Below the pieces are notes generated by a model, which was not told where the DNA came from, made no database searches, and saw only the letters and a list, made by a program, of their open reading frames with translations. Made by a program: the position numbers and the translations under genes. A stretch of 42,450 nucleotides of DNA from Streptomyces mangrovisoli (GTDB lineage Bacteria; Actinomycetota; Actinomycetes; Streptomycetales; Streptomycetaceae), in NCBI RefSeq assembly GCF_000974985.2, contig NZ_LAVA02000062.1:1-42450 (forward strand), written 5' to 3'. Below, piece by piece: positions 33,936 to 42,374 of the stretch (position 1 is its first letter; each line of letters starts with the position of its first letter).

Positions 33936-34799
33936 ATGTCCGAGTGCGTGCCGGTGCGTTGTCCGGCCTGTCGGCGCGAGCACGTCTTCGCCGCGCCGGC
34001 GTATCCCTGCGTCTGCGGCCGCCCGGTGAGCCCGCCATTGAACCCGCGGGCGGCGCCCACGGCCGTCACCCGGCGCTCCTGGGACGACGACTGGGTCACC
34101 GTGCGCTGCGCCTGCTGCGGCCGCCGCGGCGAGTGGCCGTACCCCGAACTGGGCTGCCCCTGCGGGACGGTGCTGCGGATACCCGTGGCGGAGACGCCCG
34201 CCGCGCCGCAGCCGAAGGCCGCTGGACCGAAGGCGCCTGAACCGGAGACCCCTGAACCGATAGCCCCTGAGCCGAAGGCGCCACGCCCGAAGGCCCCGAA
34301 CGCGAAGGCGCCCGAGCCGGAGGCGCCGAACCCGAAAGTCCCGCACCCGAAAGTCCCGCGCCCGAAGGCCCCGCACCCGAAAGCCCCGGCGCCGGAGCGC
34401 GCGGGGCGGCGGGGCGCGTACGAGCCGGTCGAGATCCGCACCGCGCGCGACGCGGTGACGGCCACCGTGCTGTATCTGCGCGCGCTCGGCTACGGCGACG
34501 TCCGGCGGGCGGACCAGCGCCCGCCGTCCGGGATCGGGCTCGCCGCCCGCGGGCTGGTGGTCCTGGTGGACGCGGGCGCGCGGCCGGCCTCGCTGCGCGA
34601 CGTGGAGTGCCTGTGGCTGACGGCGATGACGGAGCCGGCGGACTGCGTCTGCTTCTCGCTCGCCGGCTACGCCGACGACGCGCGCGAACGCGCCGACGGC
34701 CTCGGGGTGCCCCTGTTCCTGCTGGCGCGGTCGGGCGCTCCGAGGCCGGTCAACGACCCGGCGCGCGCACTGGACGCGTCGGGCGCGCGCCGGGGCTGA
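33936..34799 (+). CDS. Zinc-ribbon protein with Pro/Lys-rich linker and Mrr-like C-terminal domain
   Basis: The 287-aa protein starts with two zinc-ribbon-like units (VRCPACRREHVFAAPAYPCVCG and VRCACCGRRGEWPY, then GCPCG). A linker of about 75 residues follows, built from P-K-x-P and P-E-x-P repeats. The C-terminal part (RDAVTATVLYLRALGYGDVR to GLGVPLFLLA) resembles the Mrr/restriction-endonuclease fold. The D and Q/E-x-K residues expected in GxD and QxK are not there (GIGLAARGLVVLVDAG), so it may be inactive. ATG at 33936 starts the first ribbon; ATG 33897 is possible. Confidence 0.6.
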   Translation: MSECVPVRCPACRREHVFAAPAYPCVCGRPVSPPLNPRAAPTAVTRRSWDDDWVTVRCACCGRRGEWPYPELGCPCGTVLRIPVAETPAAPQPKAAGPKAPEPETPEPIAPEPKAPRPKAPNAKAPEPEAPNPKVPHPKVPRPKAPHPKAPAPERAGRRGAYEPVEIRTARDAVTATVLYLRALGYGDVRRADQRPPSGIGLAARGLVVLVDAGARPASLRDVECLWLTAMTEPADCVCFSLAGYADDARERADGLGVPLFLLARSGAPRPVNDPARALDASGARRG

Positions 34800-34822
34800 C
34801 TTCGCGGGGGCCGACTTCGCGG
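34792..34822. repeat. 15-bp tandem duplication across a stop codon
   Basis: GGGGCTGACTTCGCGG (34792-34807) is followed by GGGGCCGACTTCGCGG (34807-34822), one base different. The changed base turns the gene's TGA (34797-34799) into CGA. Confidence 0.8.
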
Positions 34823-34841
34823 CGGAAGGGCCCCGGCGGTC

Positions 34842-36494
34842 TCACCCCTCCCGCGTCGCGTCCTCGCGCAGCTGCACCTTGCGCACCTTTCCGGACACCG
34901 TCATCGGGAAGGATTCCAGCAGCCGCAGCCGGCTCGGGATCTTGTAGTGGGCCAACCGCCCCTCGCAGTAGGCGCGCAGCTCCTCCAGGGTGAGCGGGTC
35001 GGCCGGGTCGTGCGCGATGACGCAGGCGAGCACCTCCTCGCCGTACCTCTCGTGCGGGACGCCGACCACCTGGACGTCGCGGATCTTCGGGTGGCCGTAG
35101 AGGAACTCCTCGACCTCGCGCGGGTAGATGTTCTCCCCGCCCCGGATGATCATGTCCTTGATCCGGCCGACGATCTCGACATAGCCGTCCTCGCGCATGG
35201 TCGCGAGGTCGCCGGTGTGCATCCAGCGGCCGGCGTCGACGGCCTCGGCGGTCTTCTCCGGCTCCTCCCAGTAGCCGAGCATCACGCTGTAGCCGCGGGT
35301 GCACAGTTCGCCGGGGACACCGCGCGGCTGTGTGACGCCGGTCGCCGGGTCGACGACCTTGACCTCCAGGTGCGGCAGGACGCGGCCGACGGTCCCGGTG
35401 CGGTGCTCCAGGTCGTCGTCGCGGCGCGTCTGCAGGGAGACCGGCGAGGTCTCGGTCATGCCGTAGCAGATCGACACCTCCTCCATGTGCATCTCGGCGA
35501 CGACCCGCTTCATCACCTCGACCGGGCACGGGGAGCCCGCCATGATGCCGGTGCGCAGGGTGGAGAGGTCGTGGTCGGCGAAGCCGGGCAGGTTCAGCTC
35601 GGCGATGAACATGGTGGGCACGCCGTACAGCGAGGTGCAGCGCTCCTGTTCGACCGCTTCGAGGGTGGCCTTCGGTTCGAACGACGGCGCGGGGATGACC
35701 ATGCAGGCGCCGTGCGAGGTGGCCGCCAGGTTGCCCATGACCATGCCGAAACAGTGGTAGAAGGGCACCGGGATGCAGATCCGGTCCTCTTCGGTGTAGG
35801 CGACCAACTCGCCCACGAAAAAGCCGTTGTTGAGGATGTTGTGGTGGGAGAGCGTGGCTCCCTTGGGGAAGCCCGTGGTGCCCGAGGTGTACTGGATGTT
35901 GATGGGGTCGTCGCAGGACAACTCGGCCTCGCGGGCGAGCAGTTCCTCGCGCCGGTCGGCCGTGCCGCGCGCGGTGAAGGCCGCCCAGCCGGGGTCGCCG
36001 ATGTAGACGGTCTCGCGCAACCGCGGGCACCTGCCGCGGACTTCCTCCACCATGGCGCGGTAGTCGCTGCTCTTGTGGCCGAGCGAGGCGAACAGCAGGG
36101 AGATCCCGGCCTGGTTGAGGACGTACTCGGCCTCGTGGGTGCGGTAGGCGGGGTTGATGTTCACCATGATCGCGCCGACCCGGGCGGTGGCGTACTGGAC
36201 GAGCACCCACTCGGGGCAGTTGATCGCCCAGATGCCGACCCGGTCCCCCTTGGCGACGCCGCTCGCGAGCAGCGCGTACGCCAGTTGCTCGACGTCCGCC
36301 GCGAACTCGGCGTAGGTCCAGCGCCGTCCGGAGGGCACGTCGACGAGCGCCTCGCGCCCTGGCCGGGCCGCGACGGTGCGGGCGAGGTTCGCGCCGATGG
36401 TGTCGCCGAGCAGGAGGGTCGGGGAGGTGCCGTGGGCGTAGGACGGTTCGGTCACCGGAGAGCCGCCGGCCGCGGTGGGGTGCGTCTCGCTCAC
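34842..36494 (-). CDS. Acyl-CoA synthetase (AMP-binding, FadD-like)
   Basis: The 550-aa adenylate-forming enzyme activates a carboxylic acid to its CoA ester. Marks are QYTSGTTGFPKGATLSHHN (P-loop), VPFYHCFGMVMGNLA, CYGMTETSPVSLQTRRD, the hinge region MHTGDLATMREDGYVEIVGR, KDMIIRGGENIYPREVEE and the C-terminal lysine region MTVSGKVRKVQLRE. GTG at 36494 overlaps the stop of the upstream synthetase gene (GTGA) and has GAGGAGG before it. The two synthetases are therefore made together. The chain specificity is unknown. Confidence 0.9.
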   Translation of the reverse strand: MSETHPTAAGGSPVTEPSYAHGTSPTLLLGDTIGANLARTVAARPGREALVDVPSGRRWTYAEFAADVEQLAYALLASGVAKGDRVGIWAINCPEWVLVQYATARVGAIMVNINPAYRTHEAEYVLNQAGISLLFASLGHKSSDYRAMVEEVRGRCPRLRETVYIGDPGWAAFTARGTADRREELLAREAELSCDDPINIQYTSGTTGFPKGATLSHHNILNNGFFVGELVAYTEEDRICIPVPFYHCFGMVMGNLAATSHGACMVIPAPSFEPKATLEAVEQERCTSLYGVPTMFIAELNLPGFADHDLSTLRTGIMAGSPCPVEVMKRVVAEMHMEEVSICYGMTETSPVSLQTRRDDDLEHRTGTVGRVLPHLEVKVVDPATGVTQPRGVPGELCTRGYSVMLGYWEEPEKTAEAVDAGRWMHTGDLATMREDGYVEIVGRIKDMIIRGGENIYPREVEEFLYGHPKIRDVQVVGVPHERYGEEVLACVIAHDPADPLTLEELRAYCEGRLAHYKIPSRLRLLESFPMTVSGKVRKVQLREDATREG

Positions 36495-38161
36495 CGGAAG
36501 TCCTCCTCGCGGTACTCGGCGTCCGACCCGGCGGCCGTCGCCTCGCGCAGTTCGATGCGGCGGATCTTTCCGGAGACGGTCTTGGGCAGGGCGCCGAACT
36601 CCAGCCGGCGCAGGCGCTTGTAGGGGGCGAGGACCTCGCGGGAGTGCTCGAAGAGGACCTTCGCGGTGTCGGGCCCCGGCTCCCAGCCCTCGGCGAGCAC
36701 GATGTACGCCTTCGGCACGGCGAGCCGCACCGGGTCGGGGGCCGGGACGACGGCGGCCTCGGCCACCGCCGGGTGCTCCAGCAGGGCGCTCTCCAGCTCG
36801 AACGGGGAGATCTTGTAGTCGGACGCCTTGAACACGTCGTCGGCGCGGCCGACGTAGGTGACGTAGCCGTCGGCGTCGCGGGAGCCGATGTCGCCGGTGC
36901 GGTAGTAGCCGCCGGCCATGGCCTCCGCGGTGCGGTCGGGGTCGCCGTGGTAGCCGGTCATGACGCCCACCGGGTGCGCGGAGAGGTCGAGCGCGATCTC
37001 GCCCTCGTCGGCGCCGGGGACCCCGGTGACCGGGTCGAGGAGCACCACGCGGTAGCCGGGGCTGGGGCGGCCCATGGAGCCGGTCTTCAGGGGCTGGCCG
37101 GGGCTGTTGGAGACCTGCACGGCGGTCTCGGTCTGCCCGAAGCCGTCCCGGACGGTGACGTTCCAGGCGCGCCGGACCTGCTCGATGACCTCGGGGTTGA
37201 GCGGCTCGCCCGCGGCGACGACCTCGCGGGGCGGGGTGCGCAGCTGGCCGAGGTCGGCCTGGATGAGCATCCGCCACACGGTGGGCGGCGCGCAGAAGGT
37301 GGTGACGCCCGCCCGGTCCATCTCGGCCATCAGGCGGGCCGCGTCGAAGCGCGTGTAGTTGTGGATGAAGACGGTCGCCTCGGCGTTCCACGGGGCGAAC
37401 AGGTTGGACCAGGCGTGCTTGGCCCAGCCGGGTGAGGAGATGTTCAGGTGCACGTCGCCGGGCTTGAGCCCGATCCAGAACATCGTGGCGAGGTGGCCGA
37501 CCGGGTAGGAGACGTGGGTGTGCTCGACCAGCTTGGGGCGGGCGGTGGTGCCCGAGGTGAAGTAGAGCATCAGCGGGTCGTCGGCGTGGGTCTCGCCGTC
37601 GGGGGTGAACTCGGCGGAGGCGGCGTAGGCGTCCTCGTAGCGCTGCCAGCCCTCGGGGGCGCCGCCGACGGCGACGCGGGTGTAGTCGCCGGGCACGTCG
37701 TCGAACTTGGCGGCGTCCTCGGCGCGCACCAGGACGTGCCGGACCCGGCCGCGGTCGACGCGGTCGCGCAGGTCGGCGGGGCCGAGCAGCGGGGTGGCGG
37801 GGATGACCACGGCGCGCAGCTTCATCGCGGCGAGGGCGGTCTCCCACAGTTCGGCCTGGTTGCCGAGCATGACGAGGACGCGGTCCTCGGCGCGCACGCC
37901 GCGCTCGCGCAGCCAGTTCGCGACGCGGTCGGAGCGTTCGGCCATCTCGGCGAAGGACACCTTGGTCTCGGTGCCGTCCTCCTCGACGATGTGCAGGGCC
38001 GTGCGGTCGTTGCCGTCCGCGACGACGTCGAACCAGTCCAGCGCCCAGTTGAAGCGCTCGGGGCGGGGCCAGACGAAGCGCTCGTAGGCCGTGGCGTAGT
38101 CCTCGCGGTGTTCCAGCAGGAAGTCCCGCGCCCTGCGGAAGTCCTCCGTGGCCGTGTTCAT
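36491..38161 (-). CDS. Acyl-CoA synthetase (medium-chain/AcsM-like)
   Basis: The 556-aa protein shows MLYFTSGTTARPKLVEHTH, the MACS-type HLNISSPGWAKHAWSNLFAP, GFGQTETAVQVSNSPG, YRTGDIGSRDADGYVTYVGR, DDVFKASDYKISPFELES and LPKTVSGKIRRIEL. The W-x-K-H-A-W stretch and the FNWALDWFDVVA N-terminus are typical of medium-chain/AcsM-like synthetases. It is the first gene of a two-gene operon, 188 bp from a divergent GAF-LuxR regulator. ATG at 38161 follows GAGGACGACG. Confidence 0.9.
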   Translation of the reverse strand: MNTATEDFRRARDFLLEHREDYATAYERFVWPRPERFNWALDWFDVVADGNDRTALHIVEEDGTETKVSFAEMAERSDRVANWLRERGVRAEDRVLVMLGNQAELWETALAAMKLRAVVIPATPLLGPADLRDRVDRGRVRHVLVRAEDAAKFDDVPGDYTRVAVGGAPEGWQRYEDAYAASAEFTPDGETHADDPLMLYFTSGTTARPKLVEHTHVSYPVGHLATMFWIGLKPGDVHLNISSPGWAKHAWSNLFAPWNAEATVFIHNYTRFDAARLMAEMDRAGVTTFCAPPTVWRMLIQADLGQLRTPPREVVAAGEPLNPEVIEQVRRAWNVTVRDGFGQTETAVQVSNSPGQPLKTGSMGRPSPGYRVVLLDPVTGVPGADEGEIALDLSAHPVGVMTGYHGDPDRTAEAMAGGYYRTGDIGSRDADGYVTYVGRADDVFKASDYKISPFELESALLEHPAVAEAAVVPAPDPVRLAVPKAYIVLAEGWEPGPDTAKVLFEHSREVLAPYKRLRRLEFGALPKTVSGKIRRIELREATAAGSDAEYREEDFR

Positions 38162-38293
38162 CGTCGTCCTCCATGCTCTTCGGCGTGCGCGGTCGGGCGG
38201 TTGGCGGGAGTCCGTCCCTCGGGGCGCACTCCCCGGTGCCGGACCATTGCCGGGCGGCTCTCTGACATCGTGTAATCCGTGATGCAGGTCTCA

Positions 38294-38313
38294 CCACCCC
38301 CGAACGGGGGTGG
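38294..38313. promoter_or_regulatory. 20-bp palindrome between the acyl-CoA synthetase operon and the GAF-LuxR gene
   Basis: CCACCCCC (38294-38301), GAAC, GGGGGTGG (38306-38313) is a perfect 8-bp dyad. It lies in the 187-bp divergent promoter region, 133 bp from the synthetase start and 36 bp from the regulator start. It is a good candidate site for the LuxR-type regulator. Confidence 0.6.
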
Positions 38314-38348
38314 GGACTGCGGAAAAGCCTGGGTGAAGGGGCGCGGAC

Positions 38349-39191
38349 GTGGCGGAAGACACGGCGGGGGCGGTGGAGATCCGGGGTGCGCTGGCCCGGC
38401 TGCGGCGCGCCACGGGGCTTCCGGTCGCCTTCGGCGGCCTGGTCGAGCCGGGCCGGCAGCAGGTGCGGATCAGCGAGCTGAGCGGTACGGCCACCCGGTC
38501 GCTGCTGTCGCTGGTGGTGACGTCGGGCAACGGGCTGGGCGGCAAGGCGGCGGCGCTCGCCCGGCCGTGCGCCGTGGCGGACTACTCCGTCTCGCGGCAG
38601 ATCAGCCACGAGTACGACGTCCCGGTGGCGGCGGAGGGGCTGCGCTCGGTCCTCGCGGTGCCGGTGGTGGTGCGGCGGCGGGTGCGCGGTGTCCTGTACG
38701 GCGCCCTGCGCACGGCCCAGCCGCTGGGCGACCGCACGCTGGGCGCGGCGGTGGAGGCGGCGCGCGACCTGGAGCAGGCGCTGGTGGTCCGGGACGAGGC
38801 GCGCGCGGTGCGGGAGGAGGCGCGCGGGCTGCTCGCGGGGGCGCGCGCGGAACCGGGCGCGGGCGCGGCGTGGGAGCAGGTGCGGGAGGCGCACGCGGCC
38901 CTGCGCTCGCTGGCGCCGCGGATCGTGGATCCGGCGCTGCGGGCGGAGCTGCTCGCCGCGTGCGGGCTGCTGACCGGCGGCGGCCTGCCGCAGGAGGTGG
39001 CGCTGGCCCCGCGCGAGCTGGACGTGCTGACGTGGGTGGCGGCGGGTGCGACGAACGCGGTCGCCGCCGAGCGTCTTGGGCTGCGCCCGGAGACGGTGAA
39101 GGGCTATCTGCGCTCGGCGATGCGCAAGCTGGGCGCCCACACCAGGGGCGAGGCCGTGTCCTCGGCCCGCCGGGCGGGGGTCCTGCCGTAG
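38349..39191 (+). CDS. GAF-LuxR transcriptional regulator
   Basis: In this 280-aa protein a GAF-like sensor occupies the first 140 residues (LARLRRATGLPVAFGGLVEP, SGNGLGGKAAALARPCAVAD, LRSVLAVPVVVRRRVRGVLYG). A coiled linker follows, and a LuxR/GerE HTH ends it (LAPRELDVLTWVAAGATNAV, then LRPETVKGYLRSAMRKLGA). No receiver domain is present. It is divergent from the acyl-CoA synthetases, so it probably controls them and may sense a fatty or aromatic acid or its CoA ester. ATG or GTG use is clear: GTG at 38349 begins the product. Confidence 0.85.
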   Translation: MAEDTAGAVEIRGALARLRRATGLPVAFGGLVEPGRQQVRISELSGTATRSLLSLVVTSGNGLGGKAAALARPCAVADYSVSRQISHEYDVPVAAEGLRSVLAVPVVVRRRVRGVLYGALRTAQPLGDRTLGAAVEAARDLEQALVVRDEARAVREEARGLLAGARAEPGAGAAWEQVREAHAALRSLAPRIVDPALRAELLAACGLLTGGGLPQEVALAPRELDVLTWVAAGATNAVAAERLGLRPETVKGYLRSAMRKLGAHTRGEAVSSARRAGVLP

Positions 39192-39294
39192 CCGTGTCAT
39201 GGGCCGGAGGTACTGCCGCAGCCGTGTCGCGGGGGGCCCGCGACGGTCCCGCCGCAGCCGTGCCGCGGGCGCCCGCGACCGTCCCGCCGTAGCC
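39183..39294. repeat. Tandem repeat from the GAF-LuxR gene stop codon
   Basis: Units CTGCCGTAGCCGTGTC (39183), CTGCCGCAGCCGTGTC (39213), CCGCCGCAGCCGTGCC (39249) and CCGCCGTAGCC (39284) are spaced 30, 36 and 35 bp apart. The first contains the TAG of the regulator gene. In units 2 and 3 the triplet is CAG, and in unit 4 TAG again. Confidence 0.8.
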
Positions 39295-39427
39295 CCGCTA
39301 TTCATTCAACGTTGGCCTGAATTTGCTTATGCCGAGAGGTTGTTATTTCCCTCACCACGCCATCTCTCCGGATTTCAAGGAAACATTGCCTAGAATTTGG
39401 CCCGGACACGACACACGGAGGGGAGGG

Positions 39428-42238
39428 GTGACCGTGCGACGGGACTTCCAGGAGCCTGCCAGATGCCGTCCCGCCCTGGTCATCGGCCGGGAGGAACTCC
39501 TGACGCCCGCGCGCGAGCAGCTCGCCCGCGGCGGGAGCGTGCTGCTGCACGGCCCCGCCGGAATAGGAAAGTCGACCGCGCTGCGGGCATTGGCCGCGGA
39601 ATACGGCCCCGCCACCAGCACCGTGTTGCGCTGCTCGGCCACCGAGTCCGAATCCCACCTGCCCTTCCTGGCCCTCGCCGACCTCCTCGGACTGGTCCTC
39701 GACGAGGTGTCCCCGCGGCTGCCCGCGGCCCAGCGCACCGCGCTGGAGTCGGCGCTCACCGGCCGCGGCGAGTCCACCCTCCAGCGCGACGGCCTCGCCC
39801 TGCGCCTGGCCGTGCTCTCCGCGCTGCGCGCGCTCGCCACGCGGGGCCGGGTCCTGGTCGTCGCCGACGACCTCCAGTGGCTCGACCCGGCCAGCGCCGA
39901 ACTGCTCGGCTTCGCCGCCCGCCGCCTCGGCGACACCCCCGTACAACTGCTGTGCGCGGTCCGCACCGAGGGCCAGGAGTACGACCGGCACCTCAAGGCG
40001 TCCCCGCCCGACACCCTCGCCGTCCGCCTCGGCCCGCTGAACCGCGGCCAGGTCTCCGCGCTGCTCGACCACCGCGGCTACACCGGCCTGTCCCGCTCCA
40101 CCGTGCGCGACATCCACCGCACCAGCGGCGGCAACCCGCTCTTCGCGCTGGAACTCGGCCGCGCCCTCGCCGAGAACCCCACCCCGCCCCGGCCCGGCGA
40201 GCCGCTGCCGGTGCCCACCTCGCTGCGCGCCCTCGTGCTCAGCCGGCTCGACATGCTCTCCGTCGAGGCCCGCCGCACCCTGCTGGTCGCCAGCGCCGGC
40301 GCCCGCCCCACCCCGGCCCTGCTGCTCGCGGCCGGCCGGGAGAACGTCGAGGCCGAGTGCGCCCAGGCCGCCGAACTCGGCCTGCTCGCCACCGAGTCGG
40401 ACGGCCCCGGCATCCGGTTCGCCCACCCGCTGATATCCGCCGCCCTCTACGCCGAGGCCCCCGCCCCCGAACGCCGGGCCGCGCACGCGGCGCTGTCCAC
40501 CGCCGCCTCCGACCCCATCGAACGCGCCCGCCACCTCGCGCTCGCCACCAACGGCGCCGACCCGGAGACCGCCGCCCGGCTCGCCGAGGCCGCCGCGCTC
40601 GCCCGGGACCGCGGCGCCCCCTCGGTCGCCGCCTCGCTCGGTCTGCTGGCCGCCCGGCACACCCCGGCCGACGACGTGCCGGGGCCGGACGAACGCCGGC
40701 TCCAGGCCGCCGAGGACGCCATCACCGCCGGCGACCTCGACCTCGCGCGGGACATCGCCCGCGACGTGCTGACCCGGTCCACCGTGCCCGCCGAACGGGT
40801 CCGGGCCTGGATCATCGTCATCGACACCGCGGGCCACACCATGGCCGAGGTCGACGCCGCCTTCCCGCAGGCCCTCGCCGACGCGGGCGAGGACCCGCGG
40901 CTGCTCGGCCTCGTCCACTACCAGCTGGCCTGGCGCGGACTGCTCGTCGAGGGCGACTTCACCGAGGCCCGCGAGGCCGCCGCGCACTCCGCCGAGCTGG
41001 CCGCCCGCGGCGGCGACCGGCGCACCGAACTGCTCGCCCTCGCCCTTCAGGCGCAGGTCGAGACGCTGATGGGCCACCCCGGCGCGCCCACCACCATCAA
41101 GCGCGCCCTGACGGAACCTCAGGACCCGCGGGTCGCCTGCCACCACAACGGCGCGGGCAGCGCCCGCTTCCGCTGGCTGGTGATGAGCGACCAGCTCGTC
41201 GAGGCGCGCTCCACGGTCACCGCGCTGCTGCGCGAGGTGCGACGGCGCGGCTCCGTCGAGAGCGAGGTGCACTTCCTGCGCGGGCTCGCCGAGACCGAAC
41301 TGCGCGCCGGGCACTGCGGCCGCGCCCTCGACCTCGCCCGGGAGGGACTCAGACTGGCCCGCGACTCCGGCATCGGCGAGACCGCCTCCGCCATGCTCAC
41401 CTCGCTCGCCGAGGCCTCCGGCGGCGACGTCGACCGGGGACTCGCCCTCGCCCGCGAGGCTGTCGAGCACGCCGAGGAGGACGGCGACCAGATGTATCTC
41501 TCGCGGGCCCTCGGCGCCCTCGGCTACGCCCAGCTGGTGGCCGGGGACGCGGCGGGCACCGTGCGCTCGCTGCGCCGGGTGCGGGAGCTGGAGGTGCACC
41601 TCGGCATCACCGACCCGGCGCGCGGCCGCTGGCACGGCGACCTCGCCGAGGCCCTCGTCCTGATCGGCGAACCGGCCGAGGCACAGGACGTCATCGATGT
41701 CTCCCGTGAGCACGCGCTGCGCCTGGAGCGGGAGAGCGTGCTCGCCGCGCTGGACCGGGCCGAGGCCCTGGTGCGGGCGGCCGCGGGCGACCGCGAGCGC
41801 GCCGCCACGCAGCTGACGTCCGCTCAGCAGCGGTTCGCCAAGCTCGGCTACGGCCTGGAGGAGGCGCGGGCCGCGTTCGCCCTCGCGGGGCTGCGCGCCG
41901 GGCGGCCCGGCGGGCCGTCGTACGACGAGGCGACGCGGCTGTTCCGGCGCTGCCGGGCGCTGCCCTGGCTGCGGCAGGTGGAGACGGCCGCGGCGGCCGG
42001 CCCGCCGGAGCCCGCGTTGCCGGCCGGGCCCGTCCTCGACGCGCTGGAGGGGCTCGCCGCGATGGAGCGTCAGGTCGCCGCGCTGGTCATGGAGGGCGCG
42101 ACCAACCGGGAGATCGCCGCGCGGCTGTTCATCAGCGTCAAGACGGTCGAGGCGACCCTGACCCGGGTCTACCGCAAGCTGGGCATCCGCTCCCGGGTGG
42201 ACATCGTCCGGCTGGCGGCGGGGCGCCGCACCAAGTGA
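39428..42238 (+). CDS. LAL-family (large ATP-binding LuxR) transcriptional regulator
   Basis: The 936-aa protein has an N-terminal ATPase with Walker A HGPAGIGKSTA (residues 41-51) and Walker B VLVVADDLQWLD. A long TPR-like helical region follows, and a C-terminal LuxR HTH ends it (LAAMERQVAALVMEGATNRE, then RLFISVKTVEATLTRVYRKL). LAL proteins activate secondary-metabolism or sugar genes on binding a ligand. GTG 39428 and GTG 39434 both have GGAG-type sites upstream; I prefer 39428. TAGAAT at 39391-39396 is a plausible -10. Its target is not evident, but a palindrome-bearing promoter lies just downstream. Confidence 0.87.
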   Translation: MTVRRDFQEPARCRPALVIGREELLTPAREQLARGGSVLLHGPAGIGKSTALRALAAEYGPATSTVLRCSATESESHLPFLALADLLGLVLDEVSPRLPAAQRTALESALTGRGESTLQRDGLALRLAVLSALRALATRGRVLVVADDLQWLDPASAELLGFAARRLGDTPVQLLCAVRTEGQEYDRHLKASPPDTLAVRLGPLNRGQVSALLDHRGYTGLSRSTVRDIHRTSGGNPLFALELGRALAENPTPPRPGEPLPVPTSLRALVLSRLDMLSVEARRTLLVASAGARPTPALLLAAGRENVEAECAQAAELGLLATESDGPGIRFAHPLISAALYAEAPAPERRAAHAALSTAASDPIERARHLALATNGADPETAARLAEAAALARDRGAPSVAASLGLLAARHTPADDVPGPDERRLQAAEDAITAGDLDLARDIARDVLTRSTVPAERVRAWIIVIDTAGHTMAEVDAAFPQALADAGEDPRLLGLVHYQLAWRGLLVEGDFTEAREAAAHSAELAARGGDRRTELLALALQAQVETLMGHPGAPTTIKRALTEPQDPRVACHHNGAGSARFRWLVMSDQLVEARSTVTALLREVRRRGSVESEVHFLRGLAETELRAGHCGRALDLAREGLRLARDSGIGETASAMLTSLAEASGGDVDRGLALAREAVEHAEEDGDQMYLSRALGALGYAQLVAGDAAGTVRSLRRVRELEVHLGITDPARGRWHGDLAEALVLIGEPAEAQDVIDVSREHALRLERESVLAALDRAEALVRAAAGDRERAATQLTSAQQRFAKLGYGLEEARAAFALAGLRAGRPGGPSYDEATRLFRRCRALPWLRQVETAAAAGPPEPALPAGPVLDALEGLAAMERQVAALVMEGATNREIAARLFISVKTVEATLTRVYRKLGIRSRVDIVRLAAGRRTK

Positions 42239-42325
42239 GGGCCCGGCGGGTTTAACTGCCTGGGCGCGGTCGCTGAGGGCGACCGGCTCGGCAGGGGACG
42301 ACCGAGGGTTTTCCCTGCCCTGCCT

Positions 42326-42374
42326 CCCCTAGGGGGTTCCCTCATTGGGAGGTGTGCCGCCCCGGTCCTAGCGT
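42326..42374 (+). promoter_or_regulatory. Promoter-like region with CCCCTAGGGG palindrome at the right edge
   Basis: CCCCTAGGGG (42326-42335) is a perfect 10-bp palindrome. TTGGGA (42345-42350) and TAGCGT (42369-42374) are placed 18 bp apart like -35/-10 elements. The 42239-42450 stretch has no gene, so this promoter probably serves one beyond the window. Confidence 0.45.

Noticed and set aside
31895..34465. N-terminal extension of gcl to 856 codons
   Set aside because: The extension is a pseudo-repeat that mirrors the Pro/Lys linker of the opposite gene. Known Gcl length and a good ribosome site support ATG 33679.
34842..39305. A 1487-codon open frame on the minus strand
   Set aside because: The genuine gene starts at GTG 36494. 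The upstream part is an out-of-frame shadow of the first acyl-CoA synthetase and the antisense of the GAF-LuxR gene.
39304..39322. A further TCAAC-type palindrome upstream of the LAL gene
   Set aside because: ATTCA-N9-TGAAT with an inner CAACGTTG is present, but the right arm does not match GTTGA at the required spacing, and the gene has no link to purine use.
39302..41713. An 803-codon open frame antisense to the LAL regulator
   Set aside because: It is Gly/Glu/Arg-rich shadow; the plus strand has Walker motifs and an HTH.
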